Positions 45,716 through 62,237 are shown, counted from the stretch's first letter. The stretch is DNA of 64,000 bases from Janibacter limosus NBRC 16128 (GCF_001570985.1 NZ_BCSS01000004.1:50163-114162); one strand, 5' to 3'. The notes: a model not told the origin generated them from the sequence alone. Program-made: numbers and translations.

Positions 45716-46480
45716 GTGAAGTCGGTGCGCGGGCTCTCCCGGCGTTCTGTGCGTCGGCGCACCGGCCGGGTCCTCGTCGAGGGCCCGCAAGGAGTGCGCG
45801 AGGCCGTGCGGTTCGCTCCCGAGCGCATCCTCGACCTCTACGTCACCGCTGAGGCGGCGCACCGCTACGCGGACTTCGTCGAGCCGGCCCGCGCGGCCGG
45901 TGTCTTCGTCCACGAGGTGTCCGACGAGGTGCTGGCGGCCATGTGCGATGCCGACACCCCGCAGGGGACGGCCGCTGTCGTCGACTGGTCCGCGGCAGAG
46001 CTGACGCCGGTCCTCGACGCCCAGCCGCGCCTGCTCGTCCTGTTGACCCATGTGCGCGACCCCGGCAACCTCGGCACGGTCATCCGTGGCGCGGATGCGG
46101 CCGGTGCCGATGCCGTGCTCATCAGTGACGCGTCCGTGGACGTGACCTCGCCCAAGGTCGTGCGCTCGACGGCCGGTTCGCTCTTCCACCTGCCGGTCGT
46201 CACCGGGCTCGACATCGAGGAGACCCTCGCGACCCTCGGAGCAGCCGGCATCCGGCGCCTGGCCGCCGACGGTACGGGGGAGTCGACCATGGACGAGAGT
46301 GACCTGAGCGGTCCGCATGTGTGGGTCATGGGCAACGAGGCGTGGGGCCTCGAGCCCGGGACGCAGGCGGCGTGCGACGAGGTCGTGCGCGTGCCGATCC
46401 ATGGTCGGGCCGAGTCGCTCAACCTCGCGATGGCGACGACGATCTGTCTCTACGCGTCGGCCCGGCAGCAACGCACCTGA
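45716..46480 (+). CDS. SpoU/TrmH-family 23S rRNA methyltransferase (TsnR-like)
   Basis: At least 254 aa. The SPOUT knot motifs are all present: LLTHVRDPGNLGTVIRGADAAG, VWVMGNEAWGLEP and IPIHGRAESLNLAMATTICLY-type C-terminus (here VPIHGRAESLN). An N-terminal substrate-binding domain (RTGRVLVEGPQGVREAV) precedes. GTG 45716 is the first standard start, but the frame is open to a CTG at 45656 touching the rplT stop, and the extra residues LTNPSSERVKSVRGL look family-like, so the real start may be upstream. Fourth gene of the infC operon. Confidence 0.88.
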   Translation: MKSVRGLSRRSVRRRTGRVLVEGPQGVREAVRFAPERILDLYVTAEAAHRYADFVEPARAAGVFVHEVSDEVLAAMCDADTPQGTAAVVDWSAAELTPVLDAQPRLLVLLTHVRDPGNLGTVIRGADAAGADAVLISDASVDVTSPKVVRSTAGSLFHLPVVTGLDIEETLATLGAAGIRRLAADGTGESTMDESDLSGPHVWVMGNEAWGLEPGTQAACDEVVRVPIHGRAESLNLAMATTICLYASARQQRT

Positions 46481-46490
46481 GCTGACACGT

Positions 46491-46530
46491 GACGAAGGGA
46501 GTGGGACCAGCTGGTCCCACTCCCTTCGTC
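46491..46530. terminator. perfect 40-bp palindrome between tsnR and katA
   Basis: The halves 46491-46510 and 46511-46530 are exact reverse complements (outer core GACGAAGGGAG). It lies between convergent genes and should end transcription from both sides. Confidence 0.85.
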
Positions 46531-46543
46531 ATCTCCGCGGGTG

Positions 46544-48100
46544 TCAGCCGGTGGGCGGCTGGGACTCGGAAAGGGTGTCGCCGATGTCGATGCCTCCATC
46601 GTCAGCGGCCGCCTTGCCCTCACGGATGCGCTGGCCGATGGTCGCGTCGATGCTCGTCCAGTACTCGAAGACCCGGGACAGGACGGGGTCCTCGACGCCA
46701 CCGAGAGAGCCGACGACGGTCGCGACGAGGCGATCGCGCTGCGCATCGGTGAAGACCTCCCGCACAAGCGTGCCTGGCTGGCCGAAGTCGTCGTCCTCGG
46801 CGTGCAACTCGTAGGCGGAGCGGACCATCCGACCGTCGGCCTCCCACCCGTCGTCGACCGGGCCCTGGGTGTCGGCGGTCGGTCGGCCGAAGCTGTTGGT
46901 CTGGTAGACCGGCGCGTTGCCCGAGTGCTCGTAGCGCATCGGTCCGTCGAAGGAGTAGTGGTTCTCCTGCTCGACCGCGGGACGGTTGACGGGCAGCTGG
47001 TGGAAGTTCGGACCGATGCGCGCGCGGTGGGCGTCCGCGTAGGCGAAGACACGGCCCAGCAGCATCTTGTCGGGCGAGTACCCGATGCCCGGCACCGTGT
47101 TGCTCGGCGCGAAGGCCGCCTGGTCGATCTGGGCGAAGAAGTTGACCGGGTTCTCGTCGAGGGTCATGGTGCCGACCTCGATGAGGGGATAGTCCGAGTG
47201 CGGCCAGACCTTGGTCAGGTCGAAGGGGTTGAACCGGTAGGTCTTCGCGTCCTCGTAGGGCATGACCTGGATGGAGAGCTTCCACTGCGGGGCCTCGCCA
47301 CGCTCGATCGCCTCGAAGAGGTCGCGACGGTGGAACTCGGCGTCCTGCCCGGCGATGCGGTCGGCCGCCTCGTTGGTGATGCCCTCGACACCCTGCTGGG
47401 TGTGGAAGTGGTACTTGACCCAGAACTTGTCACCAGCGGCGTTGACCCACATGTAGGTGTGGCTGCCGTAGCCGTTCATGTTGCGCCAGCTGCGGGGCAG
47501 ACCGCGGTCACCCATGAGATAGGTGACCTGGTGGGCGGACTCGGGATTGTTGGTCCAGAAGTCCCACTGCATCGTCGCGTCACGCAGACCGCTGTCCGGC
47601 AGGCGCTTCTGGCTGCGGATGAAGTTGGGGAACTTCAGCGGGTCGCGCAGGAAGAAGATCGGGGTGTTGTTGCCGACGAGGTCGAGGTTGCCCTCGGAGG
47701 TGTAGAAGCGCAGCGCGAAGCCGCGCACGTCCCGCCAGGTGTCCGGGGAGCCGAGCTCTCCGGCGACGGTGGAGAAGCGGGCCAGCATCCGGGTGGTCGC
47801 ACCCTGCTGGAAGACCGCTGCCTTGGTGTACTGCGAGACATCGGCGGTCGTCTCGAAGTGGCCGAAAGCACCGGCTCCCTTGGCGTGCGGACGACGCTCA
47901 GGGATGTTTTCGCGGTTGAAGTGCGCGAGCATGTCGACGAGGTGCGTGTCGTGCAGCAGCAGTGGACCGTTGCTGCCGACGGACAGGCTGTTGCGATCAC
48001 TGACCGCAGGCGTGCCGTTGACCTGGGTCGACGGACCGGAGACGTCGAGCGTCCCTCGGGCATCGGACCGGGGCTGCGGGGTGGGAGGGGTGGTTGCCAT
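46544..48100 (-). CDS. katA: monofunctional heme catalase
   Basis: 518 aa, small-subunit clade length. Splits hydrogen peroxide. The distal His is in [12 protein letters not shown], the distal Asn in [14 protein letters not shown], and the proximal heme Tyr in [15 protein letters not shown]. The N-terminus is Pro/Thr-rich and disordered. AGGAG lies 6 nt before the ATG. It follows furA by 40 nt, so the Fur-type repressor probably controls it. Confidence 0.96.
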   Translation of the reverse strand: MATTPPTPQPRSDARGTLDVSGPSTQVNGTPAVSDRNSLSVGSNGPLLLHDTHLVDMLAHFNRENIPERRPHAKGAGAFGHFETTADVSQYTKAAVFQQGATTRMLARFSTVAGELGSPDTWRDVRGFALRFYTSEGNLDLVGNNTPIFFLRDPLKFPNFIRSQKRLPDSGLRDATMQWDFWTNNPESAHQVTYLMGDRGLPRSWRNMNGYGSHTYMWVNAAGDKFWVKYHFHTQQGVEGITNEAADRIAGQDAEFHRRDLFEAIERGEAPQWKLSIQVMPYEDAKTYRFNPFDLTKVWPHSDYPLIEVGTMTLDENPVNFFAQIDQAAFAPSNTVPGIGYSPDKMLLGRVFAYADAHRARIGPNFHQLPVNRPAVEQENHYSFDGPMRYEHSGNAPVYQTNSFGRPTADTQGPVDDGWEADGRMVRSAYELHAEDDDFGQPGTLVREVFTDAQRDRLVATVVGSLGGVEDPVLSRVFEYWTSIDATIGQRIREGKAAADDGGIDIGDTLSESQPPTG

Positions 48101-48140
48101 GGCTGCTCCTCTTTCTCTGTGGGGTGGGGTGCAGTGCTGG

Positions 48141-48587
48141 TCAGTGAGCGGCGACCGCCATGGTCGCGCAGGTGGGGCAGATGCCCCAGTAGATGACCTC
48201 GGCCTCGTCGATCGCGAAGCCGTGGTCGTCGGCTGCCTCGAGGCACGGTGCCTTGCCGGGGGCGCACTCGACGTCGATCATCGTGCCGCAGGTGCGACAG
48301 ACGAGGTGGTGGTGGTTGTCGCCGAGCTCCAGCTCGAAGCGTGCGGGGTGGCCAGCGGGCTCGAACTTGCGCACGAGACCGTTGGCGGCGAGCGCGGCGA
48401 GGATGTCGTAGACCGCCTGGGTGCTCACCGAGCCCAAACGATCCCGGGTGGCCCTGGCGATCGTGTCGACGTCTGCGTGCGGGATGGCCGACAACTCCCT
48501 CAGCACGGCGACCCGGGGGGCGGTCACGCGCAGGGAGTGGCCGCGGAGGAGGTCCGCGGCGGTCTGGGTCTCGATCATCGTGCTCAT
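48141..48587 (-). CDS. furA: Fur-family regulator of the catalase gene
   Basis: 148 aa from ATG 48587. Winged-helix N-terminus ([44 protein letters not shown]), then the Fur metal region [20 protein letters not shown] and a C-terminal ICPTCATM, giving two CxxC pairs for zinc. By analogy with mycobacterial furA-katG it should repress the operon and respond to peroxide or iron. The start follows a GATTCT -10 box by 8 nt; in-frame codons further upstream are inside the promoter. Confidence 0.92.
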   Translation of the reverse strand: MSTMIETQTAADLLRGHSLRVTAPRVAVLRELSAIPHADVDTIARATRDRLGSVSTQAVYDILAALAANGLVRKFEPAGHPARFELELGDNHHHLVCRTCGTMIDVECAPGKAPCLEAADDHGFAIDEAEVIYWGICPTCATMAVAAH

Positions 48588-48595
48588 CACTACCC

Positions 48596-48625
48596 AGAAT
48601 CCCACCAGAACTTGAATCAGTCAAG
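48596..48625 (-). promoter_or_regulatory. furA-katA promoter with overlapping dyad (FurA operator)
   Basis: Minus strand: -35 TTGACT (48619-48624), 17 bp, -10 GATTCT (48596-48601), then 8 nt to ATG 48587. The dyad CTTGA-5 nt-TCAAG (48611-48625) covers the -35 in an A/T-rich patch, a good place for autorepression by FurA. The promoter is seen in sequence; the operator role is inferred. Confidence 0.6.
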
Positions 48626-48669
48626 ATAAGGGGGGAGTCGTCCCCATCGCGATCGGACGCTGGTCTCCC

Positions 48670-48675
48670 TATCGT
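48670..48675 (+). promoter_or_regulatory. -10 box of the WXG100-propeller gene, leaderless type
   Basis: TATCGT ends 8 nt before ATG 48684; no Shine-Dalgarno. Confidence 0.5.
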
Positions 48676-48683
48676 GGAGCGTC

Positions 48684-49925
48684 ATGAGCGTGAGTCACGG
48701 CAACGACCCCGAGATCCTCGATGGCATCGGTGATGCCTTGCGGGTGGAGGCGGAGCGGGTGCAGGGGATCGCGGGGTCGGGGACCTCGGGGCTTGCGGCG
48801 CTGGTGGAGTCGTGGGCCGGGGCTGATCTGGAGGTCTTCGACGCGAACTGGCGTGGGGCGCAGCAGCAGTTGGACGCGGCGGCTCAGCTGCTGCGGGCCG
48901 TGGCGGAGCGGGCCAAGGAGCAGGCGCAGCAGCAGCGTGAAGGCAGTGGCGAAGGGGGCCCGCGCGCCGTCGCCAGCCCGGTCGGTGGTGACAGGCTCGG
49001 TCTCGGCGTGGCGGTCGGTGCGAACGCGGTGTCCGAGCGCCCCGTGCCGTCGGACTTCACGCTGCCCGACGACTACGAGGACGGACCGAAGATCCCTTTC
49101 AGCAGCAAGAGCCAGGTGCCGCAAGGTCTGGCCTACAACGCCCGGGACGACGAGCTCGTCTACACGTTCTACGACGAGGACGACGACACCGACGGGGAGA
49201 TCGTCTTCGTCGACCGCAAGACGGGCGAGGTCACGTCGCGAGTCCCCTTGGAGGGGCTGGACCACTACGGCGGTGTGTACGTCGCTGGCGACTACACGTA
49301 TGTCGCCGGCGGCGGGGACACGCAGGTCTACCGGACTGACGAGCTGCGCGACCCCAGCACGGAGGAGATCGACAACCCTCTGGAGGTGATCACGGGGGAG
49401 GAGACCCTGACGCGCACTCTGCCACCGGTGCCCGTCGACACGATCGACACGCGGGCCCACTCGACGGTGACGGTCCATGACGGCCACCTTTACGTCACCC
49501 AGTTCACGAAGGACGACTCAGACCCGGGCGCCATGTACAAGTACGAGATCGGTCCGGACGGGAGCCCGACCGGCGACCCCGTGGGGACCTACCAGGTGCC
49601 ACCGCAGACCCAGGGGGTCAGCTTCGACGAGGCGGGCAATGCCTACTACTCCTCGAGCTACGGTCGGGGCAACGAGTCGACGCTCACGCGGGTCTCCGCC
49701 GACGACTTCGCGAGGGACGGGGGGTGGACCGAGGACAACGGGTATGCCCGCACAATCCCCAACATGGCGGAGGGCTCGGTCATCATCGACGGGCAGCTCT
49801 ACCAGCTGTACGAGTCGGGCGCCGACAAGTACGACGGCTACACCGGGCCGGACAAGGTCGTTGGGCTCGTCGCTGGTCAGCTCGACCCCCGCGACCGGCT
49901 CACCGTCCACGACCTGCGGAAGTAG
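48684..49925 (+). CDS. WXG100-like domain fused to a beta-propeller-like domain
   Basis: 413 aa. Residues 1-~85 look like a WXG100/ESX helical hairpin: ESWAGADL gives the W-x-G turn between two amphipathic helices, and a second NWRG follows. After a polar linker, residues ~120-413 show repeated beta motifs (PQGLAYNARDDELVYTFY, GGVYVAGDYTYVAGGGD, STVTVHDGHLYVTQF, QGVSFDEAGNAYYSSS) like a YncE/SMP-type propeller. There is no Sec signal, so type VII secretion is the likely route; no ESX machinery is in the window. Codon choice in the N-terminal part is more G-ending than in neighbours. Confidence 0.7.
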   Translation: MSVSHGNDPEILDGIGDALRVEAERVQGIAGSGTSGLAALVESWAGADLEVFDANWRGAQQQLDAAAQLLRAVAERAKEQAQQQREGSGEGGPRAVASPVGGDRLGLGVAVGANAVSERPVPSDFTLPDDYEDGPKIPFSSKSQVPQGLAYNARDDELVYTFYDEDDDTDGEIVFVDRKTGEVTSRVPLEGLDHYGGVYVAGDYTYVAGGGDTQVYRTDELRDPSTEEIDNPLEVITGEETLTRTLPPVPVDTIDTRAHSTVTVHDGHLYVTQFTKDDSDPGAMYKYEIGPDGSPTGDPVGTYQVPPQTQGVSFDEAGNAYYSSSYGRGNESTLTRVSADDFARDGGWTEDNGYARTIPNMAEGSVIIDGQLYQLYESGADKYDGYTGPDKVVGLVAGQLDPRDRLTVHDLRK

Positions 49926-49941
49926 CCCCCTTCGTCCCACG

Positions 49942-49947
49942 TAGACT
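49942..49947 (+). promoter_or_regulatory. -10 box of pheST, leaderless type
   Basis: TAGACT ends 8 nt before the GTG start of pheS at 49956. Confidence 0.65.
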
Positions 49948-49955
49948 CGGGCCTC

Positions 49956-51049
49956 GTGTCAGGACCCAACACCAACTACGACCCGGTCGAGGTCGCCGCG
50001 CTCGACCCACAGCTGATCGATGACGCCGTCCAAGCGGCCCTCGACGCCGCTGCGGGCGCCACGACCCTCGACGAGCTCAAGCGGATCCGCGGAGCGCACC
50101 AGGGGGACAAGAGCCCCCTCGCGCTCGCCAACCGCGAGATCGGCGCGCTCCCGCCGAGTGCCAAGGCCGAGGCCGGCAAGCGCGTGGGACAGGCCCGCGG
50201 GCAGGTGGGGCAGGCCTTCACGGCCCGCCAGGCCGAGCTCGAGGCCGAGCGTGACGAGCGGATCCTCGTCGAGGAGACCCTCGACCTGACCGTCCCGAGC
50301 CCGCACCAGCGCCTCGGCGCCCGGCACCCGATCAGCCTCGTCACCGAGCGGGTCGAGGACATCTTCGTCGGCATGGGCTGGGAGATCGCCGAGGGCCCCG
50401 AGATCGAGTCCGAGTGGCTCACCTTCGACGCGCTCAACATCGGTCCGGACCACCCGGCGCGCGGCGAGCAGGACACCTTCTTCGTCGAGCCGGCCGACGC
50501 GGGCGTCGTGCTGCGCACGCACACCTCGCCCGTGCAGATCCGCACGATGCTCGACCGCGAGCCGCCCATCTACGTCCTGTGCCCGGGCAAGGTCTTCCGC
50601 ACCGACGACCTCGACGCGACGCACACCCCCGTCTTCCACCAGTTCGAAGGTCTCGTGGTCGACAAGGGCATCACGATGGCCCACCTGCGCGGGGCGCTCG
50701 ACGCCTTCGTCCAGGGTCTCTTCGGCGAAGGCATCGTCACGCGACTGCGCCCCAACTACTTCCCCTTCACCGAGCCCAGCGCCGAGATCGACTGCCAGTG
50801 CTGGGTCTGTCGCGGTGAGGACTCCGCCTGCCGGACCTGCGGCGGCACCGGCTGGATCGAGCTGGGTGGCTCCGGCATGGTCAACCGCAAGGTCCTCGCG
50901 GCCAGCGGGATCGACCCGGACGAGTACACCGGCTTCGCCTTCGGTCTGGGCATCGAGCGCTCGCTCATGCTCCGCCACGGCGTCGCCGACATGCGCGACA
51001 TCATCGAGGGAGACGTGCGCTTCTCGGCCGCGTTCGGGATGGAGATCTG

Positions 51050-51050
<1 letters not shown>
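49956..51050 (+). CDS. pheS: phenylalanyl-tRNA synthetase alpha subunit
   Basis: 364 aa class II synthetase catalytic subunit. The N-terminal coiled coil (about residues 15-100) is followed by motif 1 near HPISLVTERVEDIF, motif 2 (VFRTDDLDATHTPVFHQFEG) and motif 3 (FGLGIERSLMLRHGV). The GTG start has TAGACT 8 nt upstream and no Shine-Dalgarno. Its stop overlaps pheT by one base (TGATG). Confidence 0.97.
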
Positions 51051-55843
<4,793 letters not shown>

Positions 55844-55852
55844 GGACGAGCG

Positions 55853-56809
55853 ATGCCTGACACCTCCACCCTGCGCGGCGCCATCGACGCGGCCGCCCTG
55901 CGGGTCGCCCAGTCCAAGGCGACCACCCTCGTCGAGGCGCTGCCGTGGCTCGAGCGGTTCCGCGGAGCCCTTGTCGTCATCAAGTACGGCGGCAACGCGA
56001 TGACCGACGACGCACTCAAGGCGGCCTTCGCCGAGGACATCGTCTTCCTGCGTTATGCCGGCCTGCGTCCCGTCGTCGTCCACGGCGGTGGCCCGCAGAT
56101 CCAGGCGATGCTCGACCGCCTCGGTCTCGAGAGCGAGTTCAAGGGTGGCCTGCGCGTCACGACCCCCGAGGTCATGGAGGTCGTGCGGATGGTCCTCACG
56201 GGTCAGGTCGGGCGCGAGCTCGTCGGCCTGCTCAACCAGCACGGCCCCGTGGCCGTCGGACTGTCGGGCGAGGACGCCGGCCTCTTCGGTGGTCGGCGCA
56301 AGCACGTGACCATCGACGGCGAGCCCGTGGACATCGGTCTGGTCGGCGATGTCGAGTCGGTCAACCCGGCAGCAGTCCTGGACATCCTCGACGCCGGTCG
56401 CATCCCGGTCGTGTCGACGATCGCTCCCGACCTGGACGTCGACGGGCAGGTCCTCAATGTCAACGCCGACACCGCTGCAGCAGCCCTGGCCGTCGCCCTG
56501 CGGGCCCACAAGCTGGTCGTCCTCACCGACGTCGACGGGGTCTACGCCGACTGGCCCGACCGTGACTCGCTCCTGTCGCACCTCACCGCCTCGGGCGCCC
56601 GCGACCTGCTGACGCGCGTCGACTCCGGGATGATCCCCAAGCTCGAGGCGTGCATCCGGGCCGTCACCGAAGGCGTCCCGCAGGCGCACGTCGTCGACGG
56701 GCGCCAACCACACTCGATGCTCCTGGAGCTCTTCACCTCCGAGGGCTTCGGCACGATGGTCCTGCCCGACGAGCAGGACGACGACCAGGGCGAAGGGAGC
56801 CCGTCATGA
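55853..56809 (+). CDS. argB: acetylglutamate kinase
   Basis: 318 aa amino-acid kinase fold. Phosphate-binding [24 protein letters not shown], the substrate-binding Arg stretch FKGGLRVT and the ATP-site [15 protein letters not shown]. An N-terminal helix of about 30 residues typical of arginine-feedback-inhibited hexameric kinases is present, so arginine feedback is likely. ATG lies 9 nt after argJ; overlaps argD (ATGA). Confidence 0.96.
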   Translation: MPDTSTLRGAIDAAALRVAQSKATTLVEALPWLERFRGALVVIKYGGNAMTDDALKAAFAEDIVFLRYAGLRPVVVHGGGPQIQAMLDRLGLESEFKGGLRVTTPEVMEVVRMVLTGQVGRELVGLLNQHGPVAVGLSGEDAGLFGGRRKHVTIDGEPVDIGLVGDVESVNPAAVLDILDAGRIPVVSTIAPDLDVDGQVLNVNADTAAAALAVALRAHKLVVLTDVDGVYADWPDRDSLLSHLTASGARDLLTRVDSGMIPKLEACIRAVTEGVPQAHVVDGRQPHSMLLELFTSEGFGTMVLPDEQDDDQGEGSPS

Positions 56810-58014
56810 CTGAGATCTCCGCCTCCCACCAGGCGCTGCTGGAGCGCTACCGCGCCAGCCACATCGGCGTCTTCGGCCTGCCCGGTCTCGTCGTCACTCG
56901 GGGTGAGGGCCCGTACATCTGGGACGTCGACGGCAACCGCTACCTCGACCTCCTCGGTGGCATCGCCGTCAACGCGCTCGGGCACGGTCACCCGGAGCTC
57001 GTCGCCGCGATCTCCAAGCAGGCCGGAGAGCTCGTCCACGTCAGCAACTTCTTCACCACGCAGGCGCAGATCGAGGCCGCCGAGGCGGTGCTGCGCATCG
57101 CGCAGGCTCCACAGGGCTCGGGCGTCTTCTTCTGCAACAGCGGTTCCGAGGCCGTCGAGACGGCGATCAAGCTCTCGCGCCGCACCGGCCGTACCGGCAT
57201 CGTCGCCGTCGGCGGTGCCTTCCACGGTCGGACCACCGGCGCTGTGAGCCTGACCCACAAGGAGGCCTACCGGGCCCCCTTCGAGCCACTGCTTCCCGGG
57301 GTCTCGCACGTCGCTCCGGGTGATGTCGAGGCACTGCGGGCCGCTGTCGGTCCCGACACCGCGATGGTCCTGCTCGAGCCGATCCAGGGTGAGGCCGGTG
57401 TCGTCGCCCCACCAGCGGGCTACCTCGCCGCCGCGCGCGAGATCACCCGTGAGGCCGGCGCCCTGCTCGTGCTCGACGAGATCCAGACCGGCATCGGCCG
57501 CACGGGGGCATGGTTCGCGCACCAGCTCGAGGGCGTCATCCCCGACGCGATCACCATCGCCAAGGGGCTCGGCGGGGGAGTGCCCATCGGGGGTCTCGTC
57601 ACCTTCGGTCCCGAGGTGACCGGTCTGCTCACCGCGGGTCAGCACGGCTCGACCTTCGGCGGCAACCCGCTGGCGTGCAGCGCCGCACTCGCAGTCCTGG
57701 CGACCATCGAGTCCGAGGGCCTGATCGAGCACGCCGTCGTTGCGGGAGACTTCCTCGTCGACCGCGTCGAGGCTCTCGAGCACCCGCTCGTCACCGGGGT
57801 GCGCGGGGCCGGGTTGCTGCGGGCCATCACCCTTGCCGAGCCGATCGCTCCAGTGGTCGCACTCCTCGCCCGCAGCCACGGCTTCATCGTCAACCCCGTC
57901 GCCCCGGACGCGCTGCGCCTCGCGCCGCCGCTCGTCATCACCAACGAACAGCTCGCCACCTTCGTCGACGCCCTCCCGGCGATCCTCGACGAGGCGTCCA
58001 AGGAGTCCGCATGA
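56806..58014 (+). CDS. argD: acetylornithine aminotransferase
   Basis: 402 aa class III PLP aminotransferase. [47 protein letters not shown] and the PLP lysine in [15 protein letters not shown]. Makes acetylornithine from the semialdehyde and glutamate. ATGA overlaps on both sides. Confidence 0.96.
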   Translation: MTEISASHQALLERYRASHIGVFGLPGLVVTRGEGPYIWDVDGNRYLDLLGGIAVNALGHGHPELVAAISKQAGELVHVSNFFTTQAQIEAAEAVLRIAQAPQGSGVFFCNSGSEAVETAIKLSRRTGRTGIVAVGGAFHGRTTGAVSLTHKEAYRAPFEPLLPGVSHVAPGDVEALRAAVGPDTAMVLLEPIQGEAGVVAPPAGYLAAAREITREAGALLVLDEIQTGIGRTGAWFAHQLEGVIPDAITIAKGLGGGVPIGGLVTFGPEVTGLLTAGQHGSTFGGNPLACSAALAVLATIESEGLIEHAVVAGDFLVDRVEALEHPLVTGVRGAGLLRAITLAEPIAPVVALLARSHGFIVNPVAPDALRLAPPLVITNEQLATFVDALPAILDEASKESA

Positions 58015-58945
58015 CCGTCCGCCACCTGCTCGCCGACGACGACCTCACCGCGCAGGAGCAGAGCGAGGTCCTCGACCTGGCCGCTGCCCTCAAGGCCGAC
58101 CATCACGCAGAGCAGCCGCTCGCCGGCCCGCGTGCCGTTGCGATCATCTTCGACAAGCCGACCCTGCGCACCCAGCTCTCCTTCACGACGGGGGTCGCCG
58201 AGCTCGGCGGGTACCCGATGGTCGTCGACGGCAACCTCGCCCAGATCGGTACGCGTGAGTCGGTCGCCGACGTCGCCCGAGTCGTCGGACGTCAGGTCAG
58301 CGCGATCGTGTGGCGCACGCACGGGCAGGACCGTCTGCAGGAGATGGCCGACCACGTCGACGTGCCGGTGGTCAATGCCCTGACCGACGACTACCACCCC
58401 TGCCAGCTGCTCGCTGACCTGCTGACCATCCGGGAGCACAAGGGCGCCACCGCGGGCCGCGCCATCGCCTATGTCGGCGACGGGGCCAACAACATGTCCC
58501 ACTCCTACCTGCTGGCCTGTGCCCTCGCCGGCATGCACGTGCGCATCGGCACGCCGGCCACGCACCAGCCGTCCGCAGACGTGCTCGCCCGGGCCGAGCG
58601 CATTGCCGGTGAGCAGGGCGGTTCCGTGCTCGTCACGGACGACCCGGTCGCTGCGGTGACCGGTGCGGACGTCGTCGCCACCGACACCTGGGTGTCCATG
58701 GGGATGGAGGGCGAGAAGGGTGACCGCACCGGTCAGTCCTCGCCCTTCGCCCCCTTCGCCGTGACCCGCGAGCTCATGTCGCAGGCTGCCGGCGACGCCA
58801 TCGTCCTGCACTGCTTGCCCGCCTACCGTGGTCTCGAGATCGCGGCCGAGGTCATCGACGGCGAGCAGTCGGTCGTCTGGGACGAGGCCGAGAACCGGCT
58901 CCACGCCCAAAAGGCACTTCTCACCTTCCTGCTGCGCGCCTCGTC

Positions 58946-58949
<4 letters not shown>
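58011..58949 (+). CDS. argF: ornithine carbamoyltransferase with an unusual carbamoyl-phosphate loop
   Basis: 312 aa. Makes citrulline from ornithine and carbamoyl phosphate. The ornithine side is normal ([30 protein letters not shown]). The carbamoyl-phosphate loop, usually STRTR, reads TLRTQ (residues 51-55 in [13 protein letters not shown]): Arg53 and Thr54 are kept but Ser/Thr/Arg become Thr/Leu/Gln. Context in the arg operon still makes OTCase the best call. ATGA overlap with argD and argR. Confidence 0.92.
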
Positions 58950-60900
<1,951 letters not shown>

Positions 60901-60902
60901 CG

Positions 60903-61532
60903 GTGGCGGCACGAGGGCGCCGGTGGGCCAGGGAGGACCTGGCCGGCGACCCCCTGCTCGTCGCGCGTGCCCTGCTCGGGGCACATCTCGTCGCGGGACC
61001 TGTGACGCTGCGACTCACCGAGGTCGAGGCCTACTGGGGGAGCAAGGACCCCGGCTCGCACGGCTACCGAGGGATGACGCCGCGTACCGAGGTGATGTTC
61101 GGCCCGCCGGGACATCTTTACGTCTACCGCTCCTACGGCATCCACTGGTGCGCCAACATCGTCTGCGGAACCGCGGGTGAGTGCGCGGCCGTGCTGGTGC
61201 GTGCGGGCGAGGTCGTGGGCGGCCACGATGTCGTGGCTGCGCGGCGACCCGAGGTGCGTGAGCGGGACTGGGCTCGTGGGCCGGGTCGACTCACCAAGGC
61301 GCTCGGGCTCGTGGGGGAGGACAACGGGGCAGCGCTCGTCGGGCGGGGCGCTCCCTTCGCGCTGTACGGACCGAGCACGCCCCCGGCTGACGCCGTGGTC
61401 CGCACCGGACCCCGGGTGGGCGTCTCCGGTCCCGGTGGGGACGGCACGGCCTACCCGTGGCGATACTGGATCGACGGCGAGCCGACGGTCTCGGTGTACC
61501 GCCCCGGCAAGCCGCGGATCAGACGGGGTTGA
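60903..61532 (+). CDS. 3-methyladenine DNA glycosylase (AAG/MPG type)
   Basis: 209 aa. Removes alkylated purines from DNA. Family motifs: ARALLGAHLV, the catalytic Glu in LRLTEVEAYWG, HGYRGMTPRTEVMFGPPGHLYVYRSYGIHWCANIV and RGPGRLTKALGL-type (here ARGPGRLTKALG). GTG start 2 nt after argH without its own Shine-Dalgarno. The order argH-glycosylase-tyrS is also known in mycobacteria. Its 3' end overlaps the convergent bfr gene by 14 bp. Confidence 0.92.
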   Translation: MAARGRRWAREDLAGDPLLVARALLGAHLVAGPVTLRLTEVEAYWGSKDPGSHGYRGMTPRTEVMFGPPGHLYVYRSYGIHWCANIVCGTAGECAAVLVRAGEVVGGHDVVAARRPEVRERDWARGPGRLTKALGLVGEDNGAALVGRGAPFALYGPSTPPADAVVRTGPRVGVSGPGGDGTAYPWRYWIDGEPTVSVYRPGKPRIRRG

Positions 61533-62007
61533 CCCCCACGTCGACCTGCTGGGCGAGATAGTTCTCGAGCCCGACGCGGACGATCGCATCGAGCTGTGCC
61601 TCGAACCAGTCGGCGTGACGCTCTTCGTCGCGTGCCATCTCCTCGAAGATCGCCGCCGTGGCGTGGTCACCGAGCTCATGACACTCGTGCGCGGCCGCGT
61701 TGAACTGCTTGACGGCGACGATCTCGCTGGCCAACGCCAGATCGAGCATCTCCTTGGCGTCCTCACCGATCTGGATGTTGTTGAGCTTCTGGACATTGGG
61801 GTGGCCGTCGAACATGAGGATGCGCTCGATGAGCTCGTCGGCGTCCTTCATCTCGCCGATCGACAGGTCGTAGAAGACCTTGCCCAGGCGTGGCAGTCCC
61901 CAGTTGTCGAGCATGCGCGCATGGAGGAAGTAGCCGTTGACGACGGTCAGCTCAAGGGTGAGTGCCTCATTGAGGAGAGTGATGACTCGGGGATCAACTG
62001 GCTGCAC
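61519..62007 (-). CDS. bfr: bacterioferritin with a non-canonical ferroxidase residue
   Basis: 162 aa four-helix iron-storage subunit. The heme-ligand Met53 (E. coli Met52) and ferroxidase ligands Glu19, Glu52, the Glu in LALASEIVAVK, and the Glu/His in ARDEERHADW are present. In SIGEMKDADELIERIL, Asp55 replaces the usual iron ligand His54. GTG 62007 overlaps the end of bfd by 14 bp. Cotranscribed with bfd behind a DtxR-like box. Confidence 0.92.
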   Translation of the reverse strand: MQPVDPRVITLLNEALTLELTVVNGYFLHARMLDNWGLPRLGKVFYDLSIGEMKDADELIERILMFDGHPNVQKLNNIQIGEDAKEMLDLALASEIVAVKQFNAAAHECHELGDHATAAIFEEMARDEERHADWFEAQLDAIVRVGLENYLAQQVDVGVNPV

Positions 62008-62215
62008 GGTCTACCTCCGCGGACGTGGTGACGAGACCGTGATCGGCCTCACTCCCCACACTCTCGCAGAGGATGCGCCGTACTGAGAAGACACAGGCAC
62101 CGCAATCGCGGCCGGCGCCGGTGCTGGCGCAGACCCGGGAGAGGGTCGTGGCGCCGGCAGCCGCGGCTGCCGCGATCTGTTGATCGCCGACGACGGCGCA
62201 GTGGCACACGATCAC
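61994..62215 (-). CDS. bfd: bacterioferritin-associated ferredoxin
   Basis: 73 aa. The [2Fe-2S] BFD-like domain has CHC near the start (VIVCHCAVVGDQQI) and DCGAC later. Bfd donates electrons to Bfr to release stored iron. The start is GTG 62215, preceded by GGGAG. The C-terminal 20 residues are unusually long and overlap bfr. Confidence 0.9.
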   Translation of the reverse strand: MIVCHCAVVGDQQIAAAAAAGATTLSRVCASTGAGRDCGACVFSVRRILCESVGSEADHGLVTTSAEVDRAAS

Positions 62216-62237
62216 GAGACTCTCCCTTCGCGGTAAC

